The translations under genes and the position numbers were made by a program. DNA of 64,000 nucleotides, taken from NCBI RefSeq assembly GCF_050436995.1, contig NC_134767.1, positions 7,564,001 to 7,628,000 on the forward strand, written 5' to 3'. Source of the stretch: Anticarsia gemmatalis (Eukaryota > Arthropoda > Insecta > Lepidoptera > Erebidae). Positions 23,710 through 37,240 of the stretch are shown here, piece after piece. The notes under the pieces are model-generated. The model did no database searches and was not told where the DNA came from. It was given only the letters and a program-made list of their open reading frames with translations. Positions within the stretch are counted from its first letter, which is position 1. Each line of letters starts with the position of its first letter.

Positions 23710-23942
23710 TCTATACTAATTTGTTTGTTTGTTTGTTTGAACGCGCTAATCTCAGGAACTACTGATCCGATTTGAAAAATTCTTTCAGTGTTAGATAGCC
23801 CATTTATTGAGGAAGGCTATAGGCTTTATAACATCACGCTACGGTCATTAGGAGCGGAGTAGCAACGAAAAGTGTTACAAAAACGGGGAATTTTTCGACC
23901 CATTCTTTTAGGTGACGCAAGTGAAGTTGCGCGGCCAGCTAG
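23710..23942 (+). mobile_element. Helitron-like element (type 1) with a short 5' deletion
   Basis: TCTATACTAATTTGTTTGTT: the attataaagctgaagag segment of the other copies is missing. The 3' end is degraded to gcggccagctag and is followed by A rather than T. Confidence 0.7.
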
Positions 23943-25165
23943 AAACTAACTAAATGATTACTTACTAACTATAAAATTGTATTTTTTTTATTTTTCTCCT
24001 TATTTCCATCCACATGTTAAACAGTACATCGATCAACTGTATCAAGTGACGTAACAAGGCGAGGCGCGGCTCGAGCCCTCAGGGCTTAATGAAAGTTTAT
24101 AGCGTTTTTATATAGTACCTGTTAAATTATAGCCGTTCCACCTGGTGATGAAGTGGGAGGAGAAGGCTTAGATGAGGAAAGAATTTGTAAAATTGTGTTT
24201 TTTTTATGTTTTTTGTATGGGATGGAATGTGTGGCATGTGAGTTTGGTATGTAATGGTTTTGGGCCGTTGCAGTGTTGATTGCTGACGATAAAAAACTTA
24301 GATCCCTTTAATCGATTACTGATTAATTTTCCCAAGAGGAGACTATAAATTTATTTCAGAAGCATTTTTTTTTCTGGCTTCACTAGTCTATAATAACCCC
24401 CGGTTTTTAAAGTACATTTAGCGGTAGTATATCTATTCAATAGCGTTTTTTTATATAAGCTTTAACGCTATTAAACAGATAAACTACCGCTAAATGTACC
24501 TTAAAAACCGGGGGTTAGTTCTCTGATATAATCCGTAGTAATTATTTCAACCGTACACAACTTCTCTTCTCTAAACTATTAGCACTGCTAACCCACCTTA
24601 CCTCCCCTATAATCATGTCCAACACTTCAAAACAATATAGAAAGTGTCCCCAACATTAAAGTGCCATCTTATTATCGATCACAGTGATTATCTTCAATAA
24701 CTACTAATAACGGAACCATTATCTAATGACACTAATCATTTCTCATGTTTAATTCTATATTATTGTAACTAATCAGGCATAATAATATATAGTTAGTGGA
24801 AGGGAGGTACGTCTGTCTCTCTGTGTACAGCTACAAGTGTTTAACCACTGAGACCAAATGTCTTTCTACTTGATTTAGTAAAAAAGGCGAATCGAGCTAA
24901 ACTAAAACAAAAATATTTTATTTTCAATGAAAAAATGCTGCATTTGAAAGCTAGAATATATAAATTCTCTGTCCAATAGAACATCTATTCTGGTTGTATT
25001 TTATTCATCAATTTCCAAAACTAATTTCAATATCGATTTATCGCAAGCTTGCCCGTAATGATATTACTAACAATCAAAGAATATCGTAAATTAACATTAT
25101 AGACATTATGAAGAACACAGAAAAATAATAACAGGTGGTCAAAGTCGCAGTAAAAAGCTAGTCAC
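23943..25165. other. no gene seen; one MITE and one bZIP-like word
   Basis: Apart from the MITE at 24396 and tgacgtaacaa at 24047, the segment is featureless. A short GC-rich patch (aggcgaggcgcggctcgagc) follows the latter. Confidence 0.4.
24396..24515. mobile_element. hairpin MITE (ACCCCCGG family), TA target duplication
   Basis: ACCCCCGGTTTTTAAAGTAC at the left and its near-perfect inverse at the right, flanked by TA at 24394-24395 and 24516-24517. It is the best preserved of four copies and folds into one hairpin with a loop of about 40 nt. Confidence 0.75.
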
Positions 25166-25170
25166 CAATA

Positions 25171-25200
25171 CAAACACACACACACACATACCCACACACA
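25171..25200. repeat. (CA)n microsatellite
   Basis: Interrupted CA repeat followed by further cacaca runs and a GC-rich segment (gctgcgcccgcgcacatg) to about 25275. Confidence 0.8.
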
Positions 25201-25463
25201 AAGCTCTACACACACAGCTGCGCCCGCGCACATGTTGCGCAACGTCCAGGGCGCGCCGAAGAAAGTGCCGCGATAGTATTTACTTAAGTGGACTATTGTA
25301 CACTCCGCCACTTATATAGATGAATAGGGAAAGTCATGTCCGATCACACTTTCAAAGGAAATTGATCATACATTTGACTGTCTTTACATGATTGACTATT
25401 GCTATACATACGTGTATTAGTATGTATAAGAAGCGAGTAAGGAAAATTCAGATCTTCCTTTGC

Positions 25464-25640
25464 AGACTGGTGGACACAGAGGCAGTCAAAAACTCAGGTT
25501 CAAATCCCACACGCTACCATTATTTGTGCGATCCACAATTAGTTGTCTGACCTGGTTGCACTTGTGTCTGTTGTTTGTATGTTTGTAAAAGTCTCTGCGA
25601 CCTAAGAGCAGTATTTAGTGCGGTTTTAAAATAAGTTTTA
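25464..25640 (+). mobile_element. tRNA-derived SINE fragment
   Basis: ggacacagaggcagtcaaaa followed by the B-box-like caggttcaaatccc. The body (gtctgttgtttgtatgtttg) recurs in inverse form at 33281-33345. Confidence 0.5.
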
Positions 25641-27271
25641 AAATTAGTTACGCGTAGGTACTATTTACTTATTTACTTTTCACTGAACATCACAGTTATA
25701 TCCTACTCACTGTACAGTGGCCAAATCCGAAGAAAACTCCGTTGTTCTGCAAGGAGCTAAGTGCGTTGCGTCATTGTCACCGTCGTCTCGTCGGCTCTAA
25801 CTACACGTCACATAATGTAATGTACACTAATATTATACTAACTAAAGAAACTTTCACGCTTTTACTTTTTAGTATAGAATTTATGTAAGGAAATTGTGTT
25901 GTAGACATTATATATTTCCTTTAACTAGGATCCGTGTGAGACATAATTTGTATAAACAAGGGATTTTATTTCTAATATGAAAAACTCGAGTTCAACTGCC
26001 AAAAATAGCGGTGCAATTTTCTTTCTTTTCTAAACGATACCAAACTATCGATGTTTTGGAAAAGTTACTGGTCCTAGATTTTTAAAATCTTGAGATTTGT
26101 TTATAGTAAACGTCGAACACTTGTTTCGTTAAAAAAAACGATCAGTTATCTTTGAAAAGCAGGACAGCGGCTGTTCTATGCCAGTGGTCGAAAGGGACTA
26201 ATTGTAATATCGTAATAGTTCTCTGTGTTTTCCTCAGAAAACAGTAAAGTAGGTACATATTCAAGACTTCAATCAAAACTGTTTAAAAAACTCTCAGGGG
26301 TGCACAATATTGGTTTTCATATCTTCCATTAATTTCAATAATTTCTTTCCAAAGTTTCTAAGAATTTAACCCTTCACATCCAAAAAGGGAAATTAAAATA
26401 TTATACCTGTCAACTGATTGTCAATTCAATGACAATAATAATCAAAATGATGGGTCAGCCACATTCCAAAGTGAAAACATAATAGGCTGATATTTATTGA
26501 AAGCGTGTGAAACGTGACAAAGTACTGAACTTATAACCTTCTAATTATAAGACAATCATTCATTATGAGAGAAAATAGGTGCGTGTTTATTCATTGTAGT
26601 TTAATTATTTTCTAATAACAAGGTATGACCTAGGTCATAACGGAGAATGAGGACCTCACCTAACTTTAAGTTACAGTGCAGGTCATATAGTGTTGCGTAG
26701 ATTAAGACAGTTATGATTTGACTTATAAGTTTCAATACTCGTTAAAATTTCACATAAGTTAAAGCTTGAAGAATTACTAAGATGTCAGAACCCCGTGGAA
26801 AATTATTTTATTTTGCACTTGCACTAGTTATAAGAAATACAAAACTTTTATTCATGAATTTCCAACCTAAAACATTTTCATTAGTTAAATCTTTACTTAC
26901 TTAATTCATAAATATTTACAATATGTATAATGTATATGCAAACTTTGTTTTCGTTGATCCTCTAAGAAGATAAGCAATTTTATTTAAATACTCTTTCATT
27001 CATAAAACTTCTAAAATATACAGCAAATTATACAATATTATAAATTATTATTTCGCGATTCTATTTTCTATTAAAACGCAAATATATTTCCAAACTTTCG
27101 TAGGCTTAGTGACATTGAATAAATTAACAAATCAGCGGGAACATAAAAGACATTATTTAAAACATGTTTAAAACAAACAAATTTCAAGAATTTTGTTTGA
27201 AATATGCGAAATTTCTTTCTCATACATATTCACGTTACCGGTCTGGGTTTGGCAGACATTGTTATAACGAA
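25641..27271. other. no gene seen
   Basis: AT-rich intergenic DNA without recognised features. Confidence 0.4.
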
Positions 27272-27521
27272 CTAGCTGACCCGCGCAACTTCGCTTGCGT
27301 CACATAAGAGAGAATGGGTCAAAATTTTCCCCGTTTTTGTAACATTTTTCACTGGTACTCTGCTCCTATTGGTCGTAGCGTGATGATATATGCCCTATAG
27401 CCTTCCTCGATAAATGGGCTATCTAACATTTAAATATTTTTTCAAATCAGACTAGTAGTTCCTGAGATTAGCGCGTTCAAACAAACAAACAAACTCTTCA
27501 GCTTTATAATATTAGTATAGA
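27272..27521 (-). mobile_element. Helitron-like non-autonomous element (type 1)
   Basis: CTAGCTGACCCGCGCAACTT at the left, ATTAGTATAGA at the right, flanked by A and T. Near-consensus along its length. Confidence 0.8.
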
Positions 27522-28792
27522 TAGTATATTATAGTGTAGATGTCAAAGAAAACAGCTGTTACGAAACTACAGTCGCACTTGACCGATGCGTAGAGAATTT
27601 TAAGAGTGGAGATAAATCACTCGCGTTGACATTTACTTGTTATGCTTAACTGTATGTGAAGTGTCAAGTTCGATTCTCGTGCCGTAAGTGTACATTTTTG
27701 TTTAGTTTATTGATTGAGTGATGATTTTTATTAGATAGCTAACTTTTTGAAGAGAAAATTTGACGTTTAAGACACATTTACATCTTAAAATTCCTATTAT
27801 AATAATTATTATTCCTGGTTTGCCAAATAGGCCATAGGTGGATATTTAGACAAAATTAGATGAATATTAGATATTTACATTTGTTTATATACCTCTTTTA
27901 CGCATATTTCCTACTTACGGATAATTAACAGCACTAATCACAAAAAAATGTACAAAAGGCATATCAGACTAACGACGTTACGGTATTTTAATACCCATGG
28001 GACCTCCTGCACCTTATACATAATCTTTATTAATCTTTTAAAAACAAATTAATAATTTGTACCTGAGATGTCCCAACACTCCCAACTCCTGTATCAAATG
28101 AGGCATGGGTCCCTAACGACAGGAAACACAAAAACACTGGCCGCAGATAAAATAAATTAGAAAAAAATATATTTGAACTGCTAGGCGAGATTCAATCAGG
28201 GATGGATTAGGTGTGACAATAAAAGGATTATTTTACTGTTTTACAATTAAATTCGTAATCACTAAATTACGTTTGCAAATGATATTGATAGGTGTTAATA
28301 TTTTGGAAATTATAGAATCGTTCGGTAATTACTAGATTTAGTTCTACAGGCATTATCATTTTTATCTAAATTGGACCCAAAAAACCTATAATGAAAATGA
28401 ATATAAGGAATAATAGATGTGGTATGACACAAAGATAGAGCCATTATTCATCGTAGAGCGTAGGCTCTATACATTATGTTTTCGTCAGATATAACATGGT
28501 TTTGCACAACTATTCTCCATTTTACGATTATAGTTCATAGTTAAAAATAATTAACCGAATAAACAATTAACATTTCGTATTGCATAAAGTAAAAGTTGGT
28601 CAAATGTCTAGACCTCGAAAAACAACGGATAATTACTTATTTTCTACATTAACGACTGCTCATAACTTTAAATACGGTTTTTGTGAAGTCAATTTAAAAA
28701 GCTCTGATTCACGAATTAATTAGTAAGTTGGTGGCTGAGTGCGTCCCTGGCGAGTGGTAGTTGAGTTGCATTCAAGTAAAGAACAGCTCGGA
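27522..28792. other. presumed upstream flank of the 28.8-kb promoter candidate
   Basis: AT-rich DNA. One degenerate B-box-like caagttcgattctcg at about 27665 hints at a SINE relic. No gene seen. Confidence 0.35.
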
Positions 28793-28827
28793 TCAGTGTT
28801 CGCGCGCCACTCGCGGTGATAACACGT
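28793..28827 (+). promoter_or_regulatory. candidate core promoter: TCAGT initiator plus DPE-like match
   Basis: TCAGT at 28793-28797 is the arthropod initiator, which would put +1 at A28795. acacgt at 28822-28827 falls at +28 to +33 and fits the functional DPE pattern DSWYVY. No TATA box lies about 30 bp upstream. Both motifs are short, so the call leans on the nearby GC-richer segment and the splice donor. Confidence 0.35.
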
Positions 28828-29068
28828 AACTTTGACTTAACTTACAGCTTAAAACCTTTTTTTACATTTTTTTTTATTAGTAGTTACTCGTTAGTCAAGT
28901 TCGAACGCGGTGTGATGTTGAACCATTTTTATATTTCGAAAAATGTGATTCAGTCAACGAACCGATTCGGTTTTTGAATTTATTATTATTTTTAATTTAA
29001 TTCTGGGATTTATTGTGAACGAACTATTAGGAGGTGGTTTGGAATTGAAGTGACGTTATTTTTAAAAG
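28795..29068 (+). other. candidate non-coding first exon of an unidentified gene
   Basis: The segment runs from the TCAGT initiator to a good donor (aaaag then gtatgt at 29069). It is GC-richer than its flanks at the 5' end (ttcgcgcgccactcgcggtg). It holds only a 20-codon upstream frame from ATG 28915, so it would be 5' UTR. The downstream exons were not identified. Two acceptor/donor composites on the same strand, at 43149 and 63648, would fit a very long first intron. The gene identity cannot be guessed from this. Confidence 0.35.
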
Positions 29069-31429
29069 GTATGTATTTTTCTATTAATTTAAACTAGCAA
29101 AAATATATATTATTATAATGTAGTCTTAAATAGGTGTCAATGAAAAAAAAAATTTTTTTACTTCATTATTATTCGTCTACGTGCATTTTTTGGTATTAAA
29201 ATAATACGTAATATGAATGCTAGTATTTTTAAGTTACGTGAAAGTTGAAGTCTATGCACTAGCTCATAAATTATAAAATATTTATTCTAATCATTTTTTT
29301 AACAAAACTGAGATAAACACTAGCATTAATATCTTAATTAGCAGCGAAATAAAAAGCCAGATTATACTTTAAGGTTTTTTTTTCATACACTTTGTTACAT
29401 ATTTAGTAAGGTATATTTATCTAATAGATTTCTAAAACGATTCTAAAATTTACCACTTATTTGAATTAAGTAGATACAAAACTAAAACTTTTTGACACGT
29501 ATAATAAAAAATTGATAACATAATTTTAATTTTGTTTAACACTCATAAAACTATAAATACAGCGTATAAATAGTGTCCCTAAATTACCGAATTTATAACG
29601 AAAAGGTACGTAACTTAAATGGAACAGAGAACAATTTTGATATAAAACAATTTTTATTTCAGTGCTTAAATACTTCAGGAATTTCAGTTTCTTATTTTCG
29701 TTATTACGTAACAAAAGTCATGAACTCTTATTAGTATAAGCACATAATGTGATAGACATACATCAATGATGTACGGACACACAACTTTCTCTCTCCACCG
29801 AGTTCAAGGGCGGGCTATTTTTATACGACGCTTTGCAGAAAGAAAGTGTTTGATTTTTAATAGTTTGAATTTATTACAGTAGGTACTGTTACCAACATAC
29901 GAGAGTATAAAAAACGGTTTTTAGGGGTCTTAAATTGGTCAAAAAAAAATTAAAACGTTTTTTTTTCTTTGGGGTACGACCACGATTGGTCCAAAAATAA
30001 AAAAAACACGAGTAACTCTATAATTTTTCAATGAAGTACAAATATCTTACAATGAAAACCAATAAAACATTAAGGAAGGTTGATATCAGTCAATTTTTTT
30101 TTAATAGTATAATAGTAAAATACTTTAAAATGTGATATTAACTTGAGTTACGTATAAAAAACTATAACATGGGACGTAATTTTCACCATCTTATAGTCTT
30201 AGATTATTTATAAAGTCACTACGAGTCAGAAACTTCAAAAACATTATTTTAATAAAATTTAGCCTTTAACCTTTATTTAACTTAGTTTTAATTAAATACC
30301 ATCTATTACCCTTCAGAAGCGACTAAGATGAGATCAATCTAAGATAATTCTATTACACAGATGAGTTGAAGCGATTAACGTTACAATATTAGATTACATC
30401 GTAACATTTAGATGTATAAGATAACTTACATCTTATTACTGAGGCACGTATTAGATGACTCTACATCCCAATGATGCTAATCTGTTGATTGTAATCATCT
30501 AATTCAATTAGATCTGTGCTACTTAGTAGTAGCTCGGTTTAGACTAAACATATCACCCCTATTCAACTGCTTAGGGGTTGATTTCTAGATCACAGCTTCA
30601 ACTATACCCACATTGAATCACGCCTTCCTAGGTATAGACAACAGAACGATACTTGGTACGATCCTTACAGACTTCCCTTGCTCCATTCACATCATGTAAT
30701 ATAGGACAAGTTGTCTTCAACTATATCTATGAAAAACTATATGAAAAAATCGCCTCAGTAAGGGGCAAACAGACACAGACAGACTTTGGCATCAATTATG
30801 TATGAATTTATTTCTCTGGATTCTAGCTTAGTCGCTATTGTTGTAATGATAGTCACACTACAATGACTACTACAGCTAGTAAATCTTTAAAACTATTACC
30901 AATAATGCCAATATATAATATTCCAAAAGTAAAATAAAATAAACCACTTATTGCACGTCTCGAGCTAAAACCGCAAAAGCTTTCAATATTTATACTAACT
31001 CCAAAAAACAACACTTTCTCAAAACGATTTTATTATTAGAAAATATTGAAATATCGCATAAAATCGTATTACATAGCACTGTCGAAAGTGGTATGCTTGT
31101 TCAAAATATAATATAACCGTTGGTTCAATGACGTTCAAATGATAGCTATCTCTCATTAATTGTTATTAAGTAGAAAGTCAATTGGTTATATTTGATAGGC
31201 ATGGCTTTTATTTCGAACAGTTGTGTGAATGCTATTGAATAATCCATAAAACTCTTCAACAATCTATTAAACTTATTTAATGGAAGTACTCTAGTAGATG
31301 GTTAAAGACCAATCAAATAATCAGACTAAAATAAAATTTATCAAAATTGATTCAGCGGTTTAGCTGTGAACACAAAAAGACAGACATTTTTTAAATGTAG
31401 TTGTTAATGAAATAAATTTAACTTATGAA
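29069..31429 (+). other. putative long first intron, proximal part; no features
   Basis: Very AT-rich. The - frame at 29526-29714 has intergenic composition and no domain. About 30310-30530 has many AGAT and TAAT words but no clear repeat unit. Confidence 0.35.
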
Positions 31430-31708
31430 TGTCCCACTGCTGGGAAAGGGTATCCTTTGGAAATCAGGGAGGCGTTAGGCTTTAAGTTCACCACGCTGAC
31501 CAAGTGCGGATTGGGGACTTTGCATACCTTCAAGAACTGTTCTAAAGAGCTCTCAGGCATGCCAGGTTGCAGCACGATGTTTTTTTTCCCCGTTAGAATA
31601 AGTGATAATTATTTCTGATACACACATAACTTCTAAAAGTCTTGTTTCGGGTTCGAACCGTCAACCACATTTGTGTGAAGTACGAACTTATACCACATGG
31701 CTATCACT
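31430..31708 (-). mobile_element. tRNA-derived SINE
   Basis: On the - strand the head carries the B-box-like ggttcgaacccg. The body and the cccactgctggga tail match the copy at 40770. Common words include gaccaagtgcggattgggga and gataattatttctgataca. Confidence 0.65.
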
Positions 31709-32071
31709 GATTCCAAATGTAATTACTCTATATTCATATCTTTTAAAATCAATATATTTTGACGTTGTATTAAGATCTGATGATACAATCAGTCTTTCGC
31801 GTAAAATCTTAAATAGAAATTTACTCAAAATAGCAAGGATCGATGAAAATAGATACGAATTGGAATCTTATCCGCATAGTCGGAATAACTGTGTTAAATG
31901 TGCGACTAGTCAGTGCGTAGAAGTTATTGCAACCGTTCTTAGTTAGGGAAAGCTCGCTTGAGGCTTATATCTATTAGTTGTATACGTTTAACTTTCATTG
32001 TAAAACATGACTATGTTATAAATTGTTCGTTTATGATCACTTCTAGTATAATGTAACTGTTTTATGGTTCA

Positions 32072-32290
32072 TATCAGCCTAGCCTTTCTTCCAACTATGT
32101 TGGAGTCGGCGTCCAATCTCACCGGATGCAGCTGAATACCAGTATTTTACGAGAAGCGACTGCCTATCGCATCCCTATTACGTGGGTTATCCTACGGTAC
32201 GACTGGTTGTCAAACTTTTAAGCTTCTGACTACTGTTAACGATTGTCAAAGATCTTCGAAAATGACAGCCGGGACCCACAGTTTTTGAAA
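32072..32290 (-). mobile_element. 5S-derived SINE, family b, 3' part only
   Basis: Matches the 3' two thirds of the 49852-50196 copy: agcctagcctttcttccaac, agaagcgactgcctatcgc, cttctgactactgttaac. The 5S-like head is missing, so it is 5'-truncated. Confidence 0.6.
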
Positions 32291-32560
32291 ACAAAAATGG
32301 AAGGTGTCAAAGAAAGTGCTGCAATTGTCAGTTTAAGCAGAAAATCCTACTATAATCGATGAACTTTGTAGAAAGCCTTGTACGCAGGGTTTGCAGCTGG
32401 CGAAGATACATAAAAATCTAAATTTATACCCGCAAGCTTACGCAGCTGACGATAACTGGACAGATACATACATCTACTTTATTTTGGAAACACCTAGCAG
32501 TGTTTATTATAGTCTAGAAAGATCGTCCTTGAAAAGGCAAGTGGTCAGACTTTAATAGGC

Positions 32561-32805
32561 GCCCATAGCCAGTTGCACTCACCGGTCGGTAAACGATCTG
32601 TGGGTTAAGCAAACCTTGGCGCGGTCATTCCATAGATGGGTGACCGCATAGTGGTATTTGAACAGGGTGTCTCCGTGATTCGGAGGGCACGTAAAAAGTC
32701 GGTCCTGATTGTTGTCAATTAAGATAACAATCGTTAAGCCATGTCAAAGGTCTCTCGGGCGGTTTGAACAACTTTCGACACTAGGTTGACCACTAACCAT
32801 ACGAC
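32561..32805 (+). mobile_element. 5S-rRNA-derived SINE, family a, best copy
   Basis: The head reads cactcaccggtcgg ... gtgggttaagcaaaccttgg ... gatgggtgaccgc. This follows the 5S rRNA layout CACCGG...GTTAAGCAAC...GGCGCGGT...GATGGGTGACCGC in the right order and spacing, which includes the 5S internal Pol III promoter. The tail is ttgtcaattaagataaca ... aggttgaccactaaccata. No coding capacity; it would need LINE machinery to move (family knowledge). Confidence 0.75.
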
Positions 32806-35800
32806 AAACAAACAACGGACTTTAGTTACAGCTACTTTAGTTATTCCGACTTAAACACCATTGCCACCTGTTCTTACATAACCGCTCCACACCTAGCCAT
32901 ATTCCGGATTCGTCCCAATCACATAACTTGACCATACAAGGGCAGTGACGTAACAAACATGGCGGCACATCCCGACAACGCCCAACACTTTCAAAAGAAA
33001 GTTTGTTATCAACTTGTCACCCGAAATATTACGCCCAATATGCTAAACCGGTGAAAACCGGAACTAATCTGAGATAAATTTTATCTAGGCACAGTTTGAT
33101 CTTTAATTAATTTATGGTTGAAGTTTGCGTAATGCCTTGTATTGTGCCGAAAATTAATGGAGCTATTGTTTGGTCAGTAGTTAATTAGATTTTTCAAAGA
33201 ACTTGAGTGGTGCAAGTGATTGGTGCGTGTAAGCTTTTTTTAAGTACGATATTCTTTTTGTTTCAAAAAGATCCACTCCCGCACTAAGAGTCGGTCTTGT
33301 GTACCAGGGACTTTTACAAACGTACAAACAACGGACACAAAGTACGAACAGTCAAATGTCAATAGGCTTACCTCCTATTACATAGGACTAACATTATTAA
33401 AAGTGAAATATGAATGTCAAATCTTTGGCTACACCTATAGTTTGAAGGAGTTAGTATGTATGTATGATATTTTAAATGTATAAGAATTTTGCAGTTCATA
33501 AGCGGTCGGTTACATAAAGCTAGAAGGCATTCATTGAAGACGGGTCCAGCTACCAGTATTATGTGTAGGTATTATATCTATGGGTCTGAAAAGGTATGGC
33601 TCAAAAGTACACGAAATAAAGTTGGCAATTAATTATAGTTATAGAACAAAACAATGTTCTTAGATTGTGCAGAAAACAATCGTTTTGCGGTATAATTAAC
33701 GATACGGAATAAAGAAAGAAAATATTTATTATTGAGATCCTATTCTATACGGATACAATACATAATGATATTGTATGTTTCAGCAAAACATTAGGCACAT
33801 AGGTATCTTATGATTGTACTGAGTGGGGTCTTATTAATAATGTGTCTAATGCTGGTTCTATATCATTCATGAGTACAGCTATCCGAGAATTGCTTTTACT
33901 GCTGTTACCAGAATAGGGTGCTTGACTACTAGTCAAAGAGCGTCTTTATGAAGCGTCAAAAACACATCTTAGTACCGAAATTCTGACATACATACACACA
34001 TATTATTTAACATAATAATATGTAGCCACATCCTGGCATAGTTTTCGTTGAGATCATAGCAACCAATTAATAATTTGTTTCAGTCTGTAATAATATCAAT
34101 TTTCAACATTACTAAGGAAATATTACGTAGCCTTGTTTTGAATGTGCATTTTCTCAGACTGGTACCAGAAAATTATTCTCGAAAATTGCACCGGCGAAAT
34201 GTCAAGATAGGTCTTGCAATATGACGTCGCACTATGAATGGCGATACGTATCGTAGAACACATTTTGTCCCATATCGTTTAAATATATTAATACATTCCT
34301 ATACATAATTCAGCATAACTAAACAACAAGCAGCTCTCCAAACAAGTGTGTTACGAAACGTTCGGGAACATTTCGGCAGTGTTCAGGAGTAGTGCAAAAA
34401 TTTAAATATGTACGCATGCGCGCTCGCGTGCGCCGCGCGCGCCGAACATCTAGCGCAGTGGACCAACTGTTCCCATTGTACACTGTTATTTACATACGAG
34501 AATACTGTTATAAGGCTTTTCATGTATTTTTACTTAATTAAGAATGTATTCTTTGTGTTTTTACTTAATTTGCAATGTGTATTTAGTGTTTTTGGGTAAA
34601 GTTTTACGTTTAAATTGTAGTTTGAATGATGTTTTAAAGCTATGTGTTGATTTGCGTATTTAATTTTGTAGTTTTATTATGTAGTGAGTTTCTTCAAATT
34701 GAGTTATTTGTTGCTTGTTTTCACTGTGTTGAGTACTTACTATGTTTCAGTGTTACTTGCAATTAAAAATCATGCCTTAGAAGCTATCTACAAACAAGTA
34801 CTTACTATAGAATATTTTTACGATACCATAGTCTTTCCTACATCAGCTTATTACTAATAACCATGATTTTCAGACCTAGAGTTATCTATAAAATTATAGT
34901 CAGTCATGTACGGAGTCTAGTTGGTCTTAAGATGTATCGTAAGAAATATCGTGAGATAATGTGCATGTGTGCAAATTCCGTGGGTACGACGACCGCGGGC
35001 GCTTTTCCGCGGTATCTAGAGCGCTCCAAACATTTTCACTTAATGCCTTACTTCTGCGGCTTATCTCCCTACTTTTGTTATTGTTCCGGGAACTATAGTG
35101 CATACTATATCGTTAGAAACTACTGTCAACTATAGCATGTTTACTTTGCCATTTTAACTTTACTTACAGCGAAAGATGATGATGTATTTAAAGGGATATA
35201 CTGTTTGTGAAAGATATTTTTCTAAATACAGATCACGTGTAATGAAAAAATTTATGACTCATAATAAGATAAAAAAAATTAACTAAAAATAAACTTCAGA
35301 CGACTTTAAAAAAATGTGTGGTATTATGAAAAACCTACAGCCCTACCACCTCAATGTCAATTAAAAAATAAAAGCTGTGTGACAGTACGTGACCTTAAAG
35401 TTTCCCGCCAATTTAAATGTCAAATATGACTTCACTCTACTCATAAAGCCGCGAAAACATTCCCAAACACGTTACCGTATTATTGCCGAAATTCTAAAAA
35501 TTCTTTAAACATATTTTTTTCTTTTTTGTCGTATTTACAACTTTCGCCAAAAACCCGTCGCGTCACAACGGCCAGTGACTTTCTTCTCGCGTAACGTTAA
35601 CCGGCGCGTTTGCGTTATCTTTTGTTTTGTGCCGTCATACTAATTATTGGATTACGAAAACTTAGATGTAATAGTCTCTACTGAGTGCCGTTTATTTTTA
35701 TTAAGCGTTTAAAATTACGAAAGTTAAACAATGACGGTAATTAATGTGTCAAACGTATTGCGAAAGGTAATTGAAAGAAATGGCAAATGTGTGTAATTTT

Positions 35801-36464
35801 TTATGAAATGTCATTTTAATTTTTACGAAATTTGACCTCCATCTTTCAAATAGGCCACAATACGAAACATTATTAACTTTTGTATGTAACATTTATGTGT
35901 GAAATCTTCATACATCACTGGCTGTCGCAAGTTTGATTCACATATATTCACATAAGTATTTTGTGTGATGATATATGTAAGTGCTTTGTAAGATTTGTAT
36001 GTATTTTTAAGTCCGTTGATTATAAAATAATTGCTACAATTCCACTATAATTCCGCCTACCTACGCCCAAATGTAATAAGCGTGAAGATAATATACCAGG
36101 AACGAACAAAACGGTTGATTACAATCAATATTTCAATAATCACTAAACCAATTAAACGTATAAACCTGCTTCCTTTGAAGGATATTGCCAGTGGATAAAA
36201 ATGCGTTGAATGACCGTTTTCCTATGTGGCAACACTGTCTCACACGCTCCATTAGCCGTAGTGATTGGAGCTATAATAAATTGTAGGCTAAATTCACTTT
36301 TTGCAGGAAATATGGGTTTTTATTTTTAATTACTGGATACCTACATTTTACGTAAATTTTTGCTTGTTTTTTTAAACTTAGCCGATTAAATCTTATTAGC
36401 AATATCATCACTAGAAATCCTTTGTTTCCATTTTCAGCTGTAAATGCAAGAATCTGTCTATCTA
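32806..36464. other. no gene identified; few relics
   Basis: Within putative intron DNA. GC-rich patches occur at about 34405-34450, about 34985-35025 (ccgcgggcgcttttccgcgg is a near-palindrome) and about 35560-35610. The 90-codon + frame at 34863-35135 spans one patch but has no recognisable domain. A SINE relic lies at 33281-33345. Confidence 0.4.
33281..33345 (-). repeat. SINE fragment (same family as 25464)
   Basis: In inverse orientation it repeats gtgtccgttgtttgtacg and gtttgtaaaagtcc from the 25464 copy. Confidence 0.45.
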
Positions 36465-36627
36465 ACACGCTACAGCTAAACCACTGAACCAATTTTGATG
36501 TTTTTTTTCATAGTGGTAGTTCAAGAGCCGGGATTAAAAGACTACTGATTTGTTCAAACATAAGCTCCCTAGCGACTAAACAGGGGTTGAAAATCTTTAC
36601 GCGAGCGGAGTTGCACGGGTCAGCTAG
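36465..36627 (+). mobile_element. Helitron-like 3'-end fragment
   Basis: ctaaaccactgaaccaattttgatg leads to gcgagcggagttgcacgggtcagctag followed by T. The CTAG terminus and hairpin region are kept. The 5' end is not recognised. Confidence 0.5.
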
Positions 36628-37240
36628 TTTAACATAGTCCATTAATTATTGCAACTAATTAAATAATATTTTCTATCAATTTTCGCAGGAAACATTTTAA
36701 TTCAATTTGAGCTTACAATGAATGTAATGTTTCTATTTCCAAGACTTCAAATTACAATGATATAAATATGCACGACCGGATTTAGTAAAACTAAGGATAC
36801 ATTACATATACAGATATATTCATACAACGTATCCCTTGATTAGTAAACTAAATAAATTATAATGTTAATTCACACATAAATATTTAACAAGTACAATTAT
36901 TGAGAAACTTTAATTTCACATCGACTACTATTTGATTTCTAAATAAAACATATTGCCGTTTAACATTCACTTTTTACTTTTAACTGGTAAATAATTTCCC
37001 ATACTGACTTACAGCTTCAAGAAGGCTTGAAACATAAATCATGTCCCACGTTTTACTAAACTTTTTGAATATTGATCACTTTAATAATTTTAAAATCACA
37101 CCTAAATTTTAAAAAAATCTGGCCTCTTATTTTTTTTTCTGTGTTCATCTTTTAAACCATCTAGAAATTTTTGAAGCTGTATTTGTGCTTTAGTTTAGCT
37201 GGAAGATCCAAAAACTTGATGAATAAAATAATTCAATTGC

